Assembly (NCBI RefSeq): GCF_002091985.1
Contig: NZ_MKKX01000017.1
Coordinates: 62,001 to 126,000 of the forward strand
Direction of reading: 5' to 3'
Length of the DNA: 64,000 nt
DNA from: Rhodococcus sp. 1163
GTDB taxonomy: Bacteria; Actinomycetota; Actinomycetes; Mycobacteriales; Mycobacteriaceae
The stretch's first letter is position 1; every line of letters starts with the position of its first letter. The notes beneath the pieces were generated by a model. That model saw only the letters and a program-made list of their open reading frames with translations. It was not told where the DNA came from and searched no databases. Positions 27,626 to 35,610 of this stretch are shown here, in pieces. Both the position numbers and the translations under genes were made by a program.

Positions 27626-28644
27626 AACAGCTTCTCGTTGTTGTTGCCGTACTCGCACTGGTGACGGGGTGTGCCGCGCAGGACAGCGACAAGCCTGCAG
27701 TGACGACGCCCGCAGCAGAGCCTGCCGAAGCGCCCTCGGCACAGACACCGGTGGGAGTGGTGACGCCACTCGCGGGCGCGCCGGAGGGAATCGTCGTCAC
27801 CACTTCGGGCATCGCCGCCGTCGGCGTACGAGAGCCCGACGGCATTCGGCTGGTCGACGCGACCACCGGCGTCGAGCGTTCCTTCGTACCGACAACCGGC
27901 GCACCCAGACACCTGTCCCTCGCCGGACCGGATGGACCGGTCCTCGCACCGCTCGAAGCAAGCGACGAGCTACTCGTCGTCGATCCCGAAAACGGTAATG
28001 TCATCACCACGGTGCAGGGAGTCGGAAGACAACCGCACGATGCCGTCACCACCTCCGACGGGACCACCGTTGTCACCAACGAGATGGGCGGCGGCGTCGT
28101 GTTCGTTCGCGACGGCGCGGTGACGGCCTCGCTACCGGCAGGACCGGTTCAACCCGGTGGTCTCGCCGCCGTCGGCGAGTACGCTGCGGTCGCCGACGTC
28201 CAGGGCAACGGTGTGTGGATCTACAGTGGCCCCGATCAGGAGCTAGTCGCACAGGGGCCACTCGGAACCAAATTGACGCACGCCACCGCACTGGGTCGAG
28301 ACCTTGCCGCGTTCGCCGATACCGACGGTGGTGCGGTTTTCATCGAGAGAGTCGACCCGCAGGTCAGCGAAGTCTCTCGCATCGAAGCACCTGGCAATCC
28401 CTACGGACTCGCGTACGACCCGCAACGAAAGTTGCTGCTGATCACGCTGACAGAATCGAACACCCTGCGCGTCGTCGACGTCGCAGACCCGGCGGCTCCG
28501 CGGCCGATCGTCGACCTTCCGACCGTGCGACAAGCCAATTCGGTTGCAGTCGATACACGTTCGGGCGACGTGCTGGTGACGGGAAGCAATCCCGGTGACG
28601 AATCCAGCCTGCAGATCATCCCTGCCAGCGCTCTCACACCCTGA
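27622..28644 (+). CDS. Secreted beta-propeller lipoprotein (YncE-like)
   Basis: A 340-residue lipoprotein. The signal sequence QLLVVVAVLALVTGC ends in a lipobox with the acylated cysteine near residue 17, followed by an Ala/Pro/Thr-rich linker. The rest consists of repeated blade-like strands (GIVVTTSGIAAVGVREPDGIRLVD, HLSLAGPDGPVLAPLEASDELLVVD) typical of YncE-type seven-blade propellers. GTG 27622 overlaps the bluB stop as GTGA. Function unknown; being on the bluB transcript suggests a link to cofactor or metal handling, but this is inference. Confidence 0.85.
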   Translation: MKQLLVVVAVLALVTGCAAQDSDKPAVTTPAAEPAEAPSAQTPVGVVTPLAGAPEGIVVTTSGIAAVGVREPDGIRLVDATTGVERSFVPTTGAPRHLSLAGPDGPVLAPLEASDELLVVDPENGNVITTVQGVGRQPHDAVTTSDGTTVVTNEMGGGVVFVRDGAVTASLPAGPVQPGGLAAVGEYAAVADVQGNGVWIYSGPDQELVAQGPLGTKLTHATALGRDLAAFADTDGGAVFIERVDPQVSEVSRIEAPGNPYGLAYDPQRKLLLITLTESNTLRVVDVADPAAPRPIVDLPTVRQANSVAVDTRSGDVLVTGSNPGDESSLQIIPASALTP

Positions 28645-28647
28645 GAA

Positions 28648-29145
28648 TCACCAACCCCAGCTACCGGGGATCCCTTTGAACGGACCCACCACCTCGCTCG
28701 TGATCCAGCCTTCGTAGAAGCCGCCCTCCTGAGGGGTGACGCGTTCGCCATCGACCTCGCATTCCAACCGCGAAGGCGAGAACGCCAGATGCCCGGTGAT
28801 CGGCAGAAACGACGCCGTCGGCTCCTCGTAACTCCACGCGGCGCCGTCGCTCACCGAGTCGGCACCGTGGACGGTCCAGTACGTCGCTGCACCCTTCCAC
28901 TCACAATGCGTCGACCGGCCCGCCGAGGGCGAGAGTGCCTCGGCGGCAACATCATCACGCGGGATATACCAGGTCGGTGGGTGCGAAGTCTCGAGCACTC
29001 GCCACGCATCGCGAGTCTCGGCGATCAGCGTCCCACCGAAGCGCACCGTGATCAATCGATTCGAATGCTCCAACCGAGGTGGTCTCGGATAATCCCACAC
29101 TGATTCTTGCCCTGGGCCGGGGACCTGCGGTATCACCTTGCTCAT
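28648..29145 (-). CDS. DUF427 domain protein
   Basis: A 165-residue protein with two copies of the DUF427 fold: VRFGGTLIAETRDAWRVLETSHPPTWYIPRDDV and THCEWKGAATYW near residues 45-115, then HLAFSPSRLECEVDGE. This family is common in actinobacteria and has no established function. ATG 29145 is chosen over an upstream start because CGAGGG lies close before it. It converges with the lipoprotein gene, three bases apart. Confidence 0.82.
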   Translation of the reverse strand: MSKVIPQVPGPGQESVWDYPRPPRLEHSNRLITVRFGGTLIAETRDAWRVLETSHPPTWYIPRDDVAAEALSPSAGRSTHCEWKGAATYWTVHGADSVSDGAAWSYEEPTASFLPITGHLAFSPSRLECEVDGERVTPQEGGFYEGWITSEVVGPFKGIPGSWGW

Positions 29146-29211
29146 CCCTCGATAGTGCCACTCCACCACTGTGAGGTCACTTCTGTGCACAGCTTGACGC
29201 CGTCAGGAGGC

Positions 29212-29243
29212 ATCTCGATCATGGGGTATCTCGATCATGGGGC
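29212..29243. repeat. 16-base tandem duplication across the DUF2637 stop codon
   Basis: Two adjacent copies of ATCTCGATCATGGGG followed by T or C (29212-29227 and 29228-29243). The second copy contains the minus-strand stop codon of the gene ending at 29235, so the duplication duplicated the end of that gene and may reflect strand slippage. Confidence 0.8.
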
Positions 29244-30011
29244 ATCGACCGGGTAGAGGTCCTCGATGCGATCCCCGTCGAGGATCCACCTGTCGACACT
29301 GTCCAGAGGCTCTCCGCTGCCCACGTCTTCGATGCCGTCCAACAACTCGACGCCCTTTAGTTCGGCACTGCGCTGCGGTTCGGCACTGCGCTGCGGTTCG
29401 GCACTGCGCTGCGGTTCGGCACTCTCGTGGCCCTGCGGGTCGGTATCTTCCGGAGTGTCGTGGGCGACGTGAACCAGTGGAGACTGCGGCGAGTACGGAA
29501 CGATCGACTCGACGTCTCGTGCCGTGGCCACCTCGGGTTGCACGGTCACCTCGGGTTGCACAGGCACTCCGGGCACGACGGCGACCGGTCCGGGTTGAGT
29601 CGAGGGGATTCGCACGAGTATGCCCAGCCCGTGGGTGGCAGCGAGCAGGCTGACCGGTGCGACGGTGGCGATTGCAGCGGACAGCGCGGGATGCAGGGTT
29701 CCAGTGTTGGAAGTGAAGGCGTGCAATGCATTTGCGCCGATACTGACCAACGCTGCGATGACGAGCACCCACCAGAAGAAGCGCCTGCCGCTACGCTGAT
29801 CTGCGAATTGAGCAAGTGCGATGACAGAAATGGTGGCCTGCAGAATTGTGCCGTCGACGATGACCGGCCACAACCACGACAGGTTTCGTGGGACTCCGGC
29901 CATGGTCGCCAAATCCCACAGTGCGGCGAAGCTCAAGACGAACGACGCGATGCCGATGACGGTGGTGATGACGACAGCGCTGACGAGTGTCGCGCGCAGG
30001 ACCTTGTTCAT
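29235..30011 (-). CDS. DUF2637 membrane protein with repeat-containing tail
   Basis: A 258-residue protein with about four hydrophobic helices in residues 1-130: the first contains VSAVVITTVIGIASFVLSF, the fourth ALSAAIATVAPVSLLAATHG. The DUF2637 family is widespread in actinobacteria, often in plasmid transfer or replication loci, though here no such neighbour is seen. The C-terminal half is Pro/Glu/Val-rich and carries the tandem SAEPQR repeats encoded at 29361-29423 and a QPEV pair, then an acidic end (WILDGDRIEDLYP). Function unknown. Confidence 0.8.
   Translation of the reverse strand: MNKVLRATLVSAVVITTVIGIASFVLSFAALWDLATMAGVPRNLSWLWPVIVDGTILQATISVIALAQFADQRSGRRFFWWVLVIAALVSIGANALHAFTSNTGTLHPALSAAIATVAPVSLLAATHGLGILVRIPSTQPGPVAVVPGVPVQPEVTVQPEVATARDVESIVPYSPQSPLVHVAHDTPEDTDPQGHESAEPQRSAEPQRSAEPQRSAELKGVELLDGIEDVGSGEPLDSVDRWILDGDRIEDLYPVDAP
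29361..29423. repeat. 18-base tandem repeat encoding SAEPQR
   Basis: Three perfect copies of TTCGGCACTGCGCTGCGG plus a 9-base partial copy, all in frame within the DUF2637 gene and encoding SAEPQR units. A second two-copy 18-base repeat lies at 29529-29564. The copy number is expected to vary between strains. Confidence 0.9.
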
Positions 30012-30149
30012 GAGTGCACATGATGCAGTACACCACCGACAGGTTCGGACCGATGCTGTGGGCGCGGTTGTTCGGAAGCCACAGCAGGAAGACGACGACG
30101 GCGGTGTGTCAGGAGGCGCGAGCAGATCGCGCGGTCGACGCGGCTTCTT

Positions 30150-30686
30150 TCATTCGCCCTGGCGACTGTCGAGTTCGGCGATGATGCGAGCGGCGATCTC
30201 CTGCGGCGGTGGACCGACGTCGACTAGAAGTGCGTTCTCGTCCGGTCCGATCGGCTCGAGCGTCGAGAGTTGGGAGTCGAGGAGCCCACTCGGCATGAAG
30301 TGGTCCGACCGAACGTCCAACCGGTCGCCGAGTTGTGTCTTGGTTCCGACGAGATGAACGAAGAGGACCTGCCCTTCGTATCCGTGCGCGAGCACGTCCC
30401 GGTAGCTTCGTTTCAGTGCGGAACAGGTGACGATTCCAGGTTCGCCTCGGCGAGTATGCGACCTGATCCAGTCAGCGATCGTGTTTAGCCACGGCAGCCT
30501 GTCCTCGTCGGTCAGCGGGACTCCGGACGTCATCTTCGCGACATTCGACGCCGGATGCAGGTCGTCGCCTTCCTGAAAATCCCATGAGAGTGCTCGCGCA
30601 AGGACGCCGGCCACTGTGGACTTGCCCGATCCCGACACACCCATGATGACCAGAACCGGATGTGCGCCGCCGGTGGAGTCCGTCAA
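30150..30686 (-). CDS. gntK: Gluconokinase
   Basis: A 178-residue P-loop kinase that phosphorylates D-gluconate to 6-phosphogluconate. P-loop GVSGSGKST, then QEGDDLHPASNVAKMTSGVPLTDEDRLPWL, the signature of GntK-type gluconokinases, and VTCSALKRSYRDVL. The start is a TTG at 30686, placed only five bases after the hairpin at 30691-30736; a later ATG (MGVSGSG) would cut into the P-loop segment. Ribosome site weak. Orphan gene: no gluconate transporter or dehydratase is adjacent. Confidence 0.87.
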   Translation of the reverse strand: MTDSTGGAHPVLVIMGVSGSGKSTVAGVLARALSWDFQEGDDLHPASNVAKMTSGVPLTDEDRLPWLNTIADWIRSHTRRGEPGIVTCSALKRSYRDVLAHGYEGQVLFVHLVGTKTQLGDRLDVRSDHFMPSGLLDSQLSTLEPIGPDENALLVDVGPPPQEIAARIIAELDSRQGE

Positions 30687-30690
30687 AACA

Positions 30691-30736
30691 GATCACCACC
30701 CTCGCCACACTCACTGTGGGTTCGAGGGTGGTGATC
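30691..30736 (-). terminator. Hairpin terminator of the side-chain operon, abutting gntK
   Basis: Outer arms GATCACCACCCTCG (30691-30704) and CGAGGGTGGTGATC (30723-30736) are perfect, with inner arms CCACA/TGTGG. On the minus strand it is followed by TGTTTTG. It ends the chsE-ltp2 operon, whose last stop is 30799, while the gntK TTG begins just after it. Confidence 0.7.
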
Positions 30737-30798
30737 TCTCACGCCGTTACGATCCATGTAGTCGAGTTTTCCATGACAGCGGTACCCGACTACGTGCG

Positions 30799-31974
30799 CT
30801 ACCGAGTTCGGGAAAGGATGAGCCCCGAGGTGGGCACACCGGTGCCCGCAGTGACGAGAACGTTCTCCACATCCGGAACCGGGTTCACCGAAGTCCCGCG
30901 AATCTGCCTGACGCCCTCGGCAATTCCGTTCATCCCGTGGATGTACGCCTCACCGAGCTGACCACCGTGAGTGTTCAGTGGCAACCGTCCGCCGAGCTCG
31001 ATGGCACCGTCGGCGATGAAGTCACGTGCCTCGCCGCGCCCACAGAACCCGAGTTCTTCGAGCTGCATCAATACGAACGGAGTGAAGTGGTCGTACAACA
31101 CCGCCGTCTGCATGTCCTTCGGGGTGAGCCCGGACTGCGCCCACAATTGATCTCCGACCAGACCCATCTCCGGAAGACCTGTCATCGCGTCGCGGTAGTA
31201 GCTGGTCATGATGTATTGGTCCGGGCCACTTCCCTGCGCTGCCGCGGTGATGACGGCGGCCGGATTCGGCAGGTCCTTCGCCCGCTCCGGCGAAGTCACC
31301 ACGATCGCAATTCCACCGTCGGACTCCTGGCAGCAATCGAGAAGGTGCAGCGGTTCGGCGATCCAGCGTGAATTCTGGTGGTCCTCCAACGTGATCGGCT
31401 TGCCGTAGAAGAACGCAGCCGGATTGTTTGCCGCGTGCTTACGGTCCGCGACGGCAACTCGGCCGAAGTCCTCGCTCGTCGCGCCGTAGACATGCATGTA
31501 CCGGCGCGCCACCATCGCCACGAACGAGGCGGGTGTACCGAGCCCCTGCGGATACGCCCATCCAGCGTCGACACCCGAGGATGTCGGTGCCGCAGCGAGA
31601 TGCGGAGCAACCTGTCCGAAACGTGAGCCGGAGCGCTCGTTGAATGCCCGATACGCGACCACGACATCAGCGACTCCGGTGGCAACTGCCATCGCGGCCT
31701 GCTGCACCGTGGCACACGCTGCGCCACCGCCGTAGTGAATTCGGCTGAAGAACTTCAGGTTCGGGATTCCGACGGCCCGTGCAACCGCGATCTCGGTGTT
31801 GGTGTCCATCGTGAACGAGGTCAGACCGTCGACGTCGGCGGGCGTCAGACCGGCATCCGTCAGTGCGGCCTGCACTGCTTCTGCGGCCAGTCGAAGTTCG
31901 CTTCGCCCTGAGTCCTTGGAGAAATCCGTGGCGCCGATTCCGACGATCGCCGCCTTGCCCGACAAGCCGCTCAT
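30799..31974 (-). CDS. ltp2: Thiolase-like steroid side-chain aldolase Ltp2
   Basis: Thiolase-fold lipid-transfer-type protein of 391 residues. In the family Ltp2 is a retro-aldolase that removes the last side-chain C3 unit as propionyl-CoA, leaving a 17-keto steroid. Seen are GYSGGGAA-like HYGGGAACATVQQAAMAV, CCQESDGGIAIVV, and THGGQLGEAYIHGMNGIAEGVRQIRG. It overlaps chsH1 by ATGA; activity requires the DUF35 part of ChsH2. Order chsH2-chsH1-ltp2 equals Rv3542c-Rv3540c. Confidence 0.92.
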   Translation of the reverse strand: MSGLSGKAAIVGIGATDFSKDSGRSELRLAAEAVQAALTDAGLTPADVDGLTSFTMDTNTEIAVARAVGIPNLKFFSRIHYGGGAACATVQQAAMAVATGVADVVVAYRAFNERSGSRFGQVAPHLAAAPTSSGVDAGWAYPQGLGTPASFVAMVARRYMHVYGATSEDFGRVAVADRKHAANNPAAFFYGKPITLEDHQNSRWIAEPLHLLDCCQESDGGIAIVVTSPERAKDLPNPAAVITAAAQGSGPDQYIMTSYYRDAMTGLPEMGLVGDQLWAQSGLTPKDMQTAVLYDHFTPFVLMQLEELGFCGRGEARDFIADGAIELGGRLPLNTHGGQLGEAYIHGMNGIAEGVRQIRGTSVNPVPDVENVLVTAGTGVPTSGLILSRTR

Positions 31975-32384
31975 GCCGGCCTCCCCCCTGTCAGCTCTGA
32001 CGATGCCAGTTTCACCTTTGCCACGATGTGATCACCGAGAGAGTCGGAGCCGGTCACCTCGACCGTCACTTCACCGTCGGTGACGGCAGATACCTTCCCG
32101 CGCAACGTCAAAGTGTCGTAGGCGTACCAGGGAACCCCCAGCCGCAGACCGATCGAGCGGAAGACCGCGGTCGGGCCCGCCCAGTCGGTCACGAAACGCT
32201 GCACCAAGCCGGTGTCGGTAAGGATGTTGACGAAGATATCTTTGGAACCGCGCTCGATTGCCTTGTCGCGGTCATGGTGAACATCTTGAAAGTCCCTGGT
32301 GGCCAACGCCGTCGAGACTACGAATGTGGGATCGGCGAAAATTTCGAGTTCGGGCAGTTCGTCACCTACCTGCGCTGCAATCAT
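31971..32384 (-). CDS. chsH1: Small MaoC-like hydratase subunit ChsH1
   Basis: A 137-residue hot-dog protein. With the N-terminal half of ChsH2 it hydrates the 3-OPDC-CoA double bond made by ChsE1-ChsE2. The conserved part TALATRDFQDVHHDRDKAIERGSKDIFVNILTDTGLVQRFVTDWAGP holds the MaoC catalytic Asp-His. The start ATG 32384 is chosen because it overlaps the chsH2 stop as ATGA, has a GGAAGG ribosome site and matches the known length; an ATG at 32399 is five codons earlier. Confidence 0.92.
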   Translation of the reverse strand: MIAAQVGDELPELEIFADPTFVVSTALATRDFQDVHHDRDKAIERGSKDIFVNILTDTGLVQRFVTDWAGPTAVFRSIGLRLGVPWYAYDTLTLRGKVSAVTDGEVTVEVTGSDSLGDHIVAKVKLASSELTGGRPA

Positions 32385-33301
32385 CGGATCGCCTTCCATG
32401 CGGGGAGTGTGAAGTTCTCGTCGATGCGGAGGAATTCGACCTCGACGGACAATCCGACCTCGACCTCGGACGGTTCGATTCCGCGTAGCTCACCGAGTAC
32501 GCGGACTCCCTCGTCGAGTTCGACGAGAGCAACCACGAAAGGCAGTGTCCGCCCAGGCACTTTGGGTGCGTGGTGGACGACGAAGCTGAATACCGCGCCC
32601 TTACCGCTCGCGACCACGTAGTCGATCGGCGCGGCCTTGTCCTGCCAGATCGCCGGAATCGGGGGATGCCGCAGCGAGCCGTCCTCGACCCGCTGAATCC
32701 TCAGTTCGCCTACTCGTGCTCCCTCCCAGAAGAACTCGGTCTCCTGGGATACGACCGGACGAATCGCCTCCGAAACGTCGTCGGCGACAGGCTTGGCTTC
32801 CGGTGCGAACTTGAGTACCCGGAAGACCATTTCGGCGACGGCCTCATCACCCACGTACCAGATGTTGCGTGTGGTGACGAACCAGCCGAGACCGAGACCG
32901 GTCTTCTTCGGACCGACGACATTGTCGAGTTTCGTAGTGACCGTGACTTCTTCACCGAGCTCGAGATAACGGTGATAGGTCTGATCGCAATTGGTCGCCA
33001 CGACGGAGGTGAATCCGGCGTCGTCGAGTATGCCCATCATCAGCCCGAGCGGGTCGTCGGACGAGCGCGTGTAATGCAATCCGCCCATCGTCCACACCTG
33101 AGCCATGGCGGGAGGTGCGACGACACCCTTGTGTCCGGCGGCGACGGCGGCCCCGGCATCGACGTAGATGGGGTTCGCGTCGCCGATCGCTTCGACCCAG
33201 TTGTTGATCATCGGTTGATTGATCGGGTCCCGCCCAGCGCGAGGTGCGCATTCCCCCGCTGCCGCAATACGATCCGCTGCTTCGCTGATCGATTCGCTCA
33301 T
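32381..33301 (-). CDS. chsH2: Bifunctional hydratase/DUF35 protein ChsH2
   Basis: A 306-residue protein with an N-terminal MaoC-like hot-dog (residues about 20-190; NQPMINNWVEAIGDANPIYVD, YLELGEEVTVTTKLDNVVGP) and a C-terminal DUF35 OB-fold (about 195-306; IQRVEDGSLRHPPIPAIW, HHAPKVPGRTLPFVVALVELDEGVRVLGELRG). The hydratase half pairs with ChsH1; the DUF35 half binds Ltp2. The usual rubredoxin-type cysteines of DUF35 are not visible here. Overlaps both neighbours by ATGA. Confidence 0.92.
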   Translation of the reverse strand: MSESISEAADRIAAAGECAPRAGRDPINQPMINNWVEAIGDANPIYVDAGAAVAAGHKGVVAPPAMAQVWTMGGLHYTRSSDDPLGLMMGILDDAGFTSVVATNCDQTYHRYLELGEEVTVTTKLDNVVGPKKTGLGLGWFVTTRNIWYVGDEAVAEMVFRVLKFAPEAKPVADDVSEAIRPVVSQETEFFWEGARVGELRIQRVEDGSLRHPPIPAIWQDKAAPIDYVVASGKGAVFSFVVHHAPKVPGRTLPFVVALVELDEGVRVLGELRGIEPSEVEVGLSVEVEFLRIDENFTLPAWKAIR

Positions 33302-35520
33302 CGCACGACCCTGGGCAGCCCGAGGCCGGACGTTGCGATCAGTTCCCGCATCACTTCGTTGACCCCTCCACCGAACGTGATGACCACGTTGCGCTTGACC
33401 TGCTTGTCCAGCCAGGCCATGAGCTTGGCAGTGTCGGCGTCGAGGGGGTTGCCGTGTCGACCGATCAGCTCCTCGGCAAGCCGGCCGACGCGTTGGATCC
33501 GTTCGGTGGCAAACACTTTGGTAGCCGAGGCATCGGCGATATCGACCGCATCCGCAGTGGACGAAGCGATCTGCCAGTTGAGCAGCTCGTTGATCCGGAA
33601 CGTGGCATGGATCTCGCCGAGAGCGCGTCGGACATCAGGCTCGTCGAGCACGCCGTGCTTCTGCGCCCAACCACGCAAGTGCAGGTACAGACCGTCGATT
33701 TTACCGGCCGGTCCGAGCATGACGCGTTCGTGGTTCAGCTGCGTGGTGATCAGACGCCAGCCGGCGTTCTCCTCCCCCACCAGCATGTCGACGGGGACCC
33801 GCACATCGTTGTAGTACGTCGCGTTGACGTGGTGTGCACCGTCGAGGGTGATGATCGGCGTCCATGAGTATCCGGGGTCGGTGGTGTCGACGATGAGCAT
33901 GGAGATGCCGCGGTGACGCGAATCCGCAGGCCCCGTGCGCACTGCGAGCCAGACGTAGTCCGCGTCGTGACCGCCCGTGGTGAAAATTTTCTGCCCGTTG
34001 ACGATGTACTCGTCTCCGTCGCGCACAGCGGTGGTGCGCAGCGAGGCGAGGTCGGTTCCCGCCTCCGGCTCGGTGTAGCCGATCGCGAAATGCACCTCAC
34101 CGGCGAGGATCGACTTGAGGAACTTGTCCTTCTGGACCTCGGTTCCGTACTTCTGCAGGGTCGGACCGACGGTTTGCAAGGTCACCGCAGGGAGCGGAAT
34201 GTCAGCGCGCGCAGCCTCGTTCACGAAGATCGACTGCTCGACGTCACCGAACCCGTGGCCACCGAACTCCTTGGGCCACCCGACTCCGAGCCATCCGTCG
34301 GTGCCCATCTGTTGGATGATCGCGCGAGAGGATTTGCCGTGCCGCTCGGTCATCATGATCTCCGCGTCCTCGTCGCTGACGAGATCGGCGAAATACGTTC
34401 GCAGCTTTCGCTGTAGCTCCTGCTGCTCTCCAGTCAACTCGACGAAGGGTGACTCTCCGGTTGCGTCGGAGGAGACCTCGACCGATTCGAGTACGTCCTC
34501 GCGCTGAATCGATGCGCCCACCAGATCGAGCCGGTAAGAGGCGCCACCGACGAGCCTCGCGACGTCCTTCGCAGCCGAATAGTATCGGTGCATCGGATAG
34601 GTGACGTCCACTCCGATTCCGCCGTGTAGATGATGGCAGACCTGCATGGCAGCGGGCAGTTCGGCAGCAATCCAATAGGCGAGCACATCGGCGTCACCCG
34701 GCCGACTCGGCGTCTCCTGCGAGGCCTGCCACACCGTCGAGACCGCAGCGACATGAATGGTTCGCGCCGTGACATACACGTCGGCGATCTCACCGGCCAC
34801 GGCCTGAAAAGATGCGAGCGGCTTGCCGAACTGATGACGGCTCGCCAAGTGCGACGCGGTGAGCGCCGCCGCGCCCGCAGCCAGCCCGTCGGCGACTGCG
34901 CCGATGGCCGCGATCGCGATCCGATAAAGCTCGGCAATATTCTCGGTGACGAATTGCCCCGGTGCCGAATCGAATTCGATCGCGTACTCGGGGTCGCCAC
35001 TCGACGACGGGGTCGGCACGAGCCGAACACCCTCCGCGGAGGGGTCGACCAATACGACACCTTCGGAAGTCGGCACCAAGATGCGGTACGCCTGCTCGGC
35101 ATACGGCACCGCGATCTTGGTCCCGGTCACACGCATGAGATCGCCGTCGGGAACGGCTTTCGTCTTCGGTTCCGCGGGGAACGGCGACCCGGGTTCCATG
35201 AGCGCCGCCGTCAGAATGCGGCCCGAGCCGACGGTGTCACGGATCAGAGCCGCTTCCGCCAGTCGCGTGAGCGGGATGATGCCGAACCCGAGCGTCGCAA
35301 GTGCCGGTCCGACTGCCGCAGCCTTGCCGAGCTCGGTCAGAACCGTCGCCGCTTCCGGCAATCCGAGTCCGTCGCCGCCGAGATCCTCGGGCAGCACCAT
35401 CTGGAACAGCCCTGCCTCGGACAGCGCCGTCCACAATGCTTCGGGCTCGGAGTCGCGTGCGAGCAATCCGGAGATCATCTCGGCGACCGTCGATTGATTG
35501 GAGTTTCTGGTGAAGTCCAC
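33298..35520 (-). CDS. Fused acyl-CoA dehydrogenase ChsE1-ChsE2 (FadE28-FadE29)
   Basis: A single 740-residue chain. Residues 1-335 follow FadE28/ChsE1 (VLPEDLGGDGLGLPEAATVL, RHQFGKPLASFQAVAGEIAD, HHLHGGIGVDVTYPMHRYYS). A linker of about 20 residues (REDVLESVEVSSDATGESPF) leads to residues 357-740, which follow FadE29/ChsE2 (VGWPKEFGGHGFG, AIGYTEPEAGTDLASLRTTA, NGQKIFTTGGHDADY, NHERVMLGPAG with the likely base, ITFGGGVNEVMRELIA). In M. tuberculosis these are two subunits of a heterotetramer that dehydrogenates the C3 side chain CoA ester. GTG start at 35520. First gene of the operon to ltp2, under the KstR site at 35564. Confidence 0.92.
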   Translation of the reverse strand: MDFTRNSNQSTVAEMISGLLARDSEPEALWTALSEAGLFQMVLPEDLGGDGLGLPEAATVLTELGKAAAVGPALATLGFGIIPLTRLAEAALIRDTVGSGRILTAALMEPGSPFPAEPKTKAVPDGDLMRVTGTKIAVPYAEQAYRILVPTSEGVVLVDPSAEGVRLVPTPSSSGDPEYAIEFDSAPGQFVTENIAELYRIAIAAIGAVADGLAAGAAALTASHLASRHQFGKPLASFQAVAGEIADVYVTARTIHVAAVSTVWQASQETPSRPGDADVLAYWIAAELPAAMQVCHHLHGGIGVDVTYPMHRYYSAAKDVARLVGGASYRLDLVGASIQREDVLESVEVSSDATGESPFVELTGEQQELQRKLRTYFADLVSDEDAEIMMTERHGKSSRAIIQQMGTDGWLGVGWPKEFGGHGFGDVEQSIFVNEAARADIPLPAVTLQTVGPTLQKYGTEVQKDKFLKSILAGEVHFAIGYTEPEAGTDLASLRTTAVRDGDEYIVNGQKIFTTGGHDADYVWLAVRTGPADSRHRGISMLIVDTTDPGYSWTPIITLDGAHHVNATYYNDVRVPVDMLVGEENAGWRLITTQLNHERVMLGPAGKIDGLYLHLRGWAQKHGVLDEPDVRRALGEIHATFRINELLNWQIASSTADAVDIADASATKVFATERIQRVGRLAEELIGRHGNPLDADTAKLMAWLDKQVKRNVVITFGGGVNEVMRELIATSGLGLPRVVR

Positions 35521-35563
35521 GCCTTGATCCTGCCTACGGAAGATGAACCGAAGAGTCCTTCGG

Positions 35564-35577
35564 TAGAACCTGTTCTA
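35564..35577. promoter_or_regulatory. KstR operator for the chsE-chsH-ltp2 operon
   Basis: TAGAACCTGTTCTA is a full match to TnnAACnnGTTnnA, a perfect palindrome apart from the centre. It lies 43 bases upstream of the chsE1-chsE2 GTG and within the 90 bases that separate that gene from the end of fadE34. Confidence 0.87.
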
Positions 35578-35610
35578 TTTTTAACACCATCGGTACGGAT
35601 ATACCAGCAG

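Noticed and set aside
30020-30184. A 54-codon plus-strand small ORF in the gap before gntK
   Set aside because: No ribosome site, ends inside the minus-strand gntK and has no recognisable composition.
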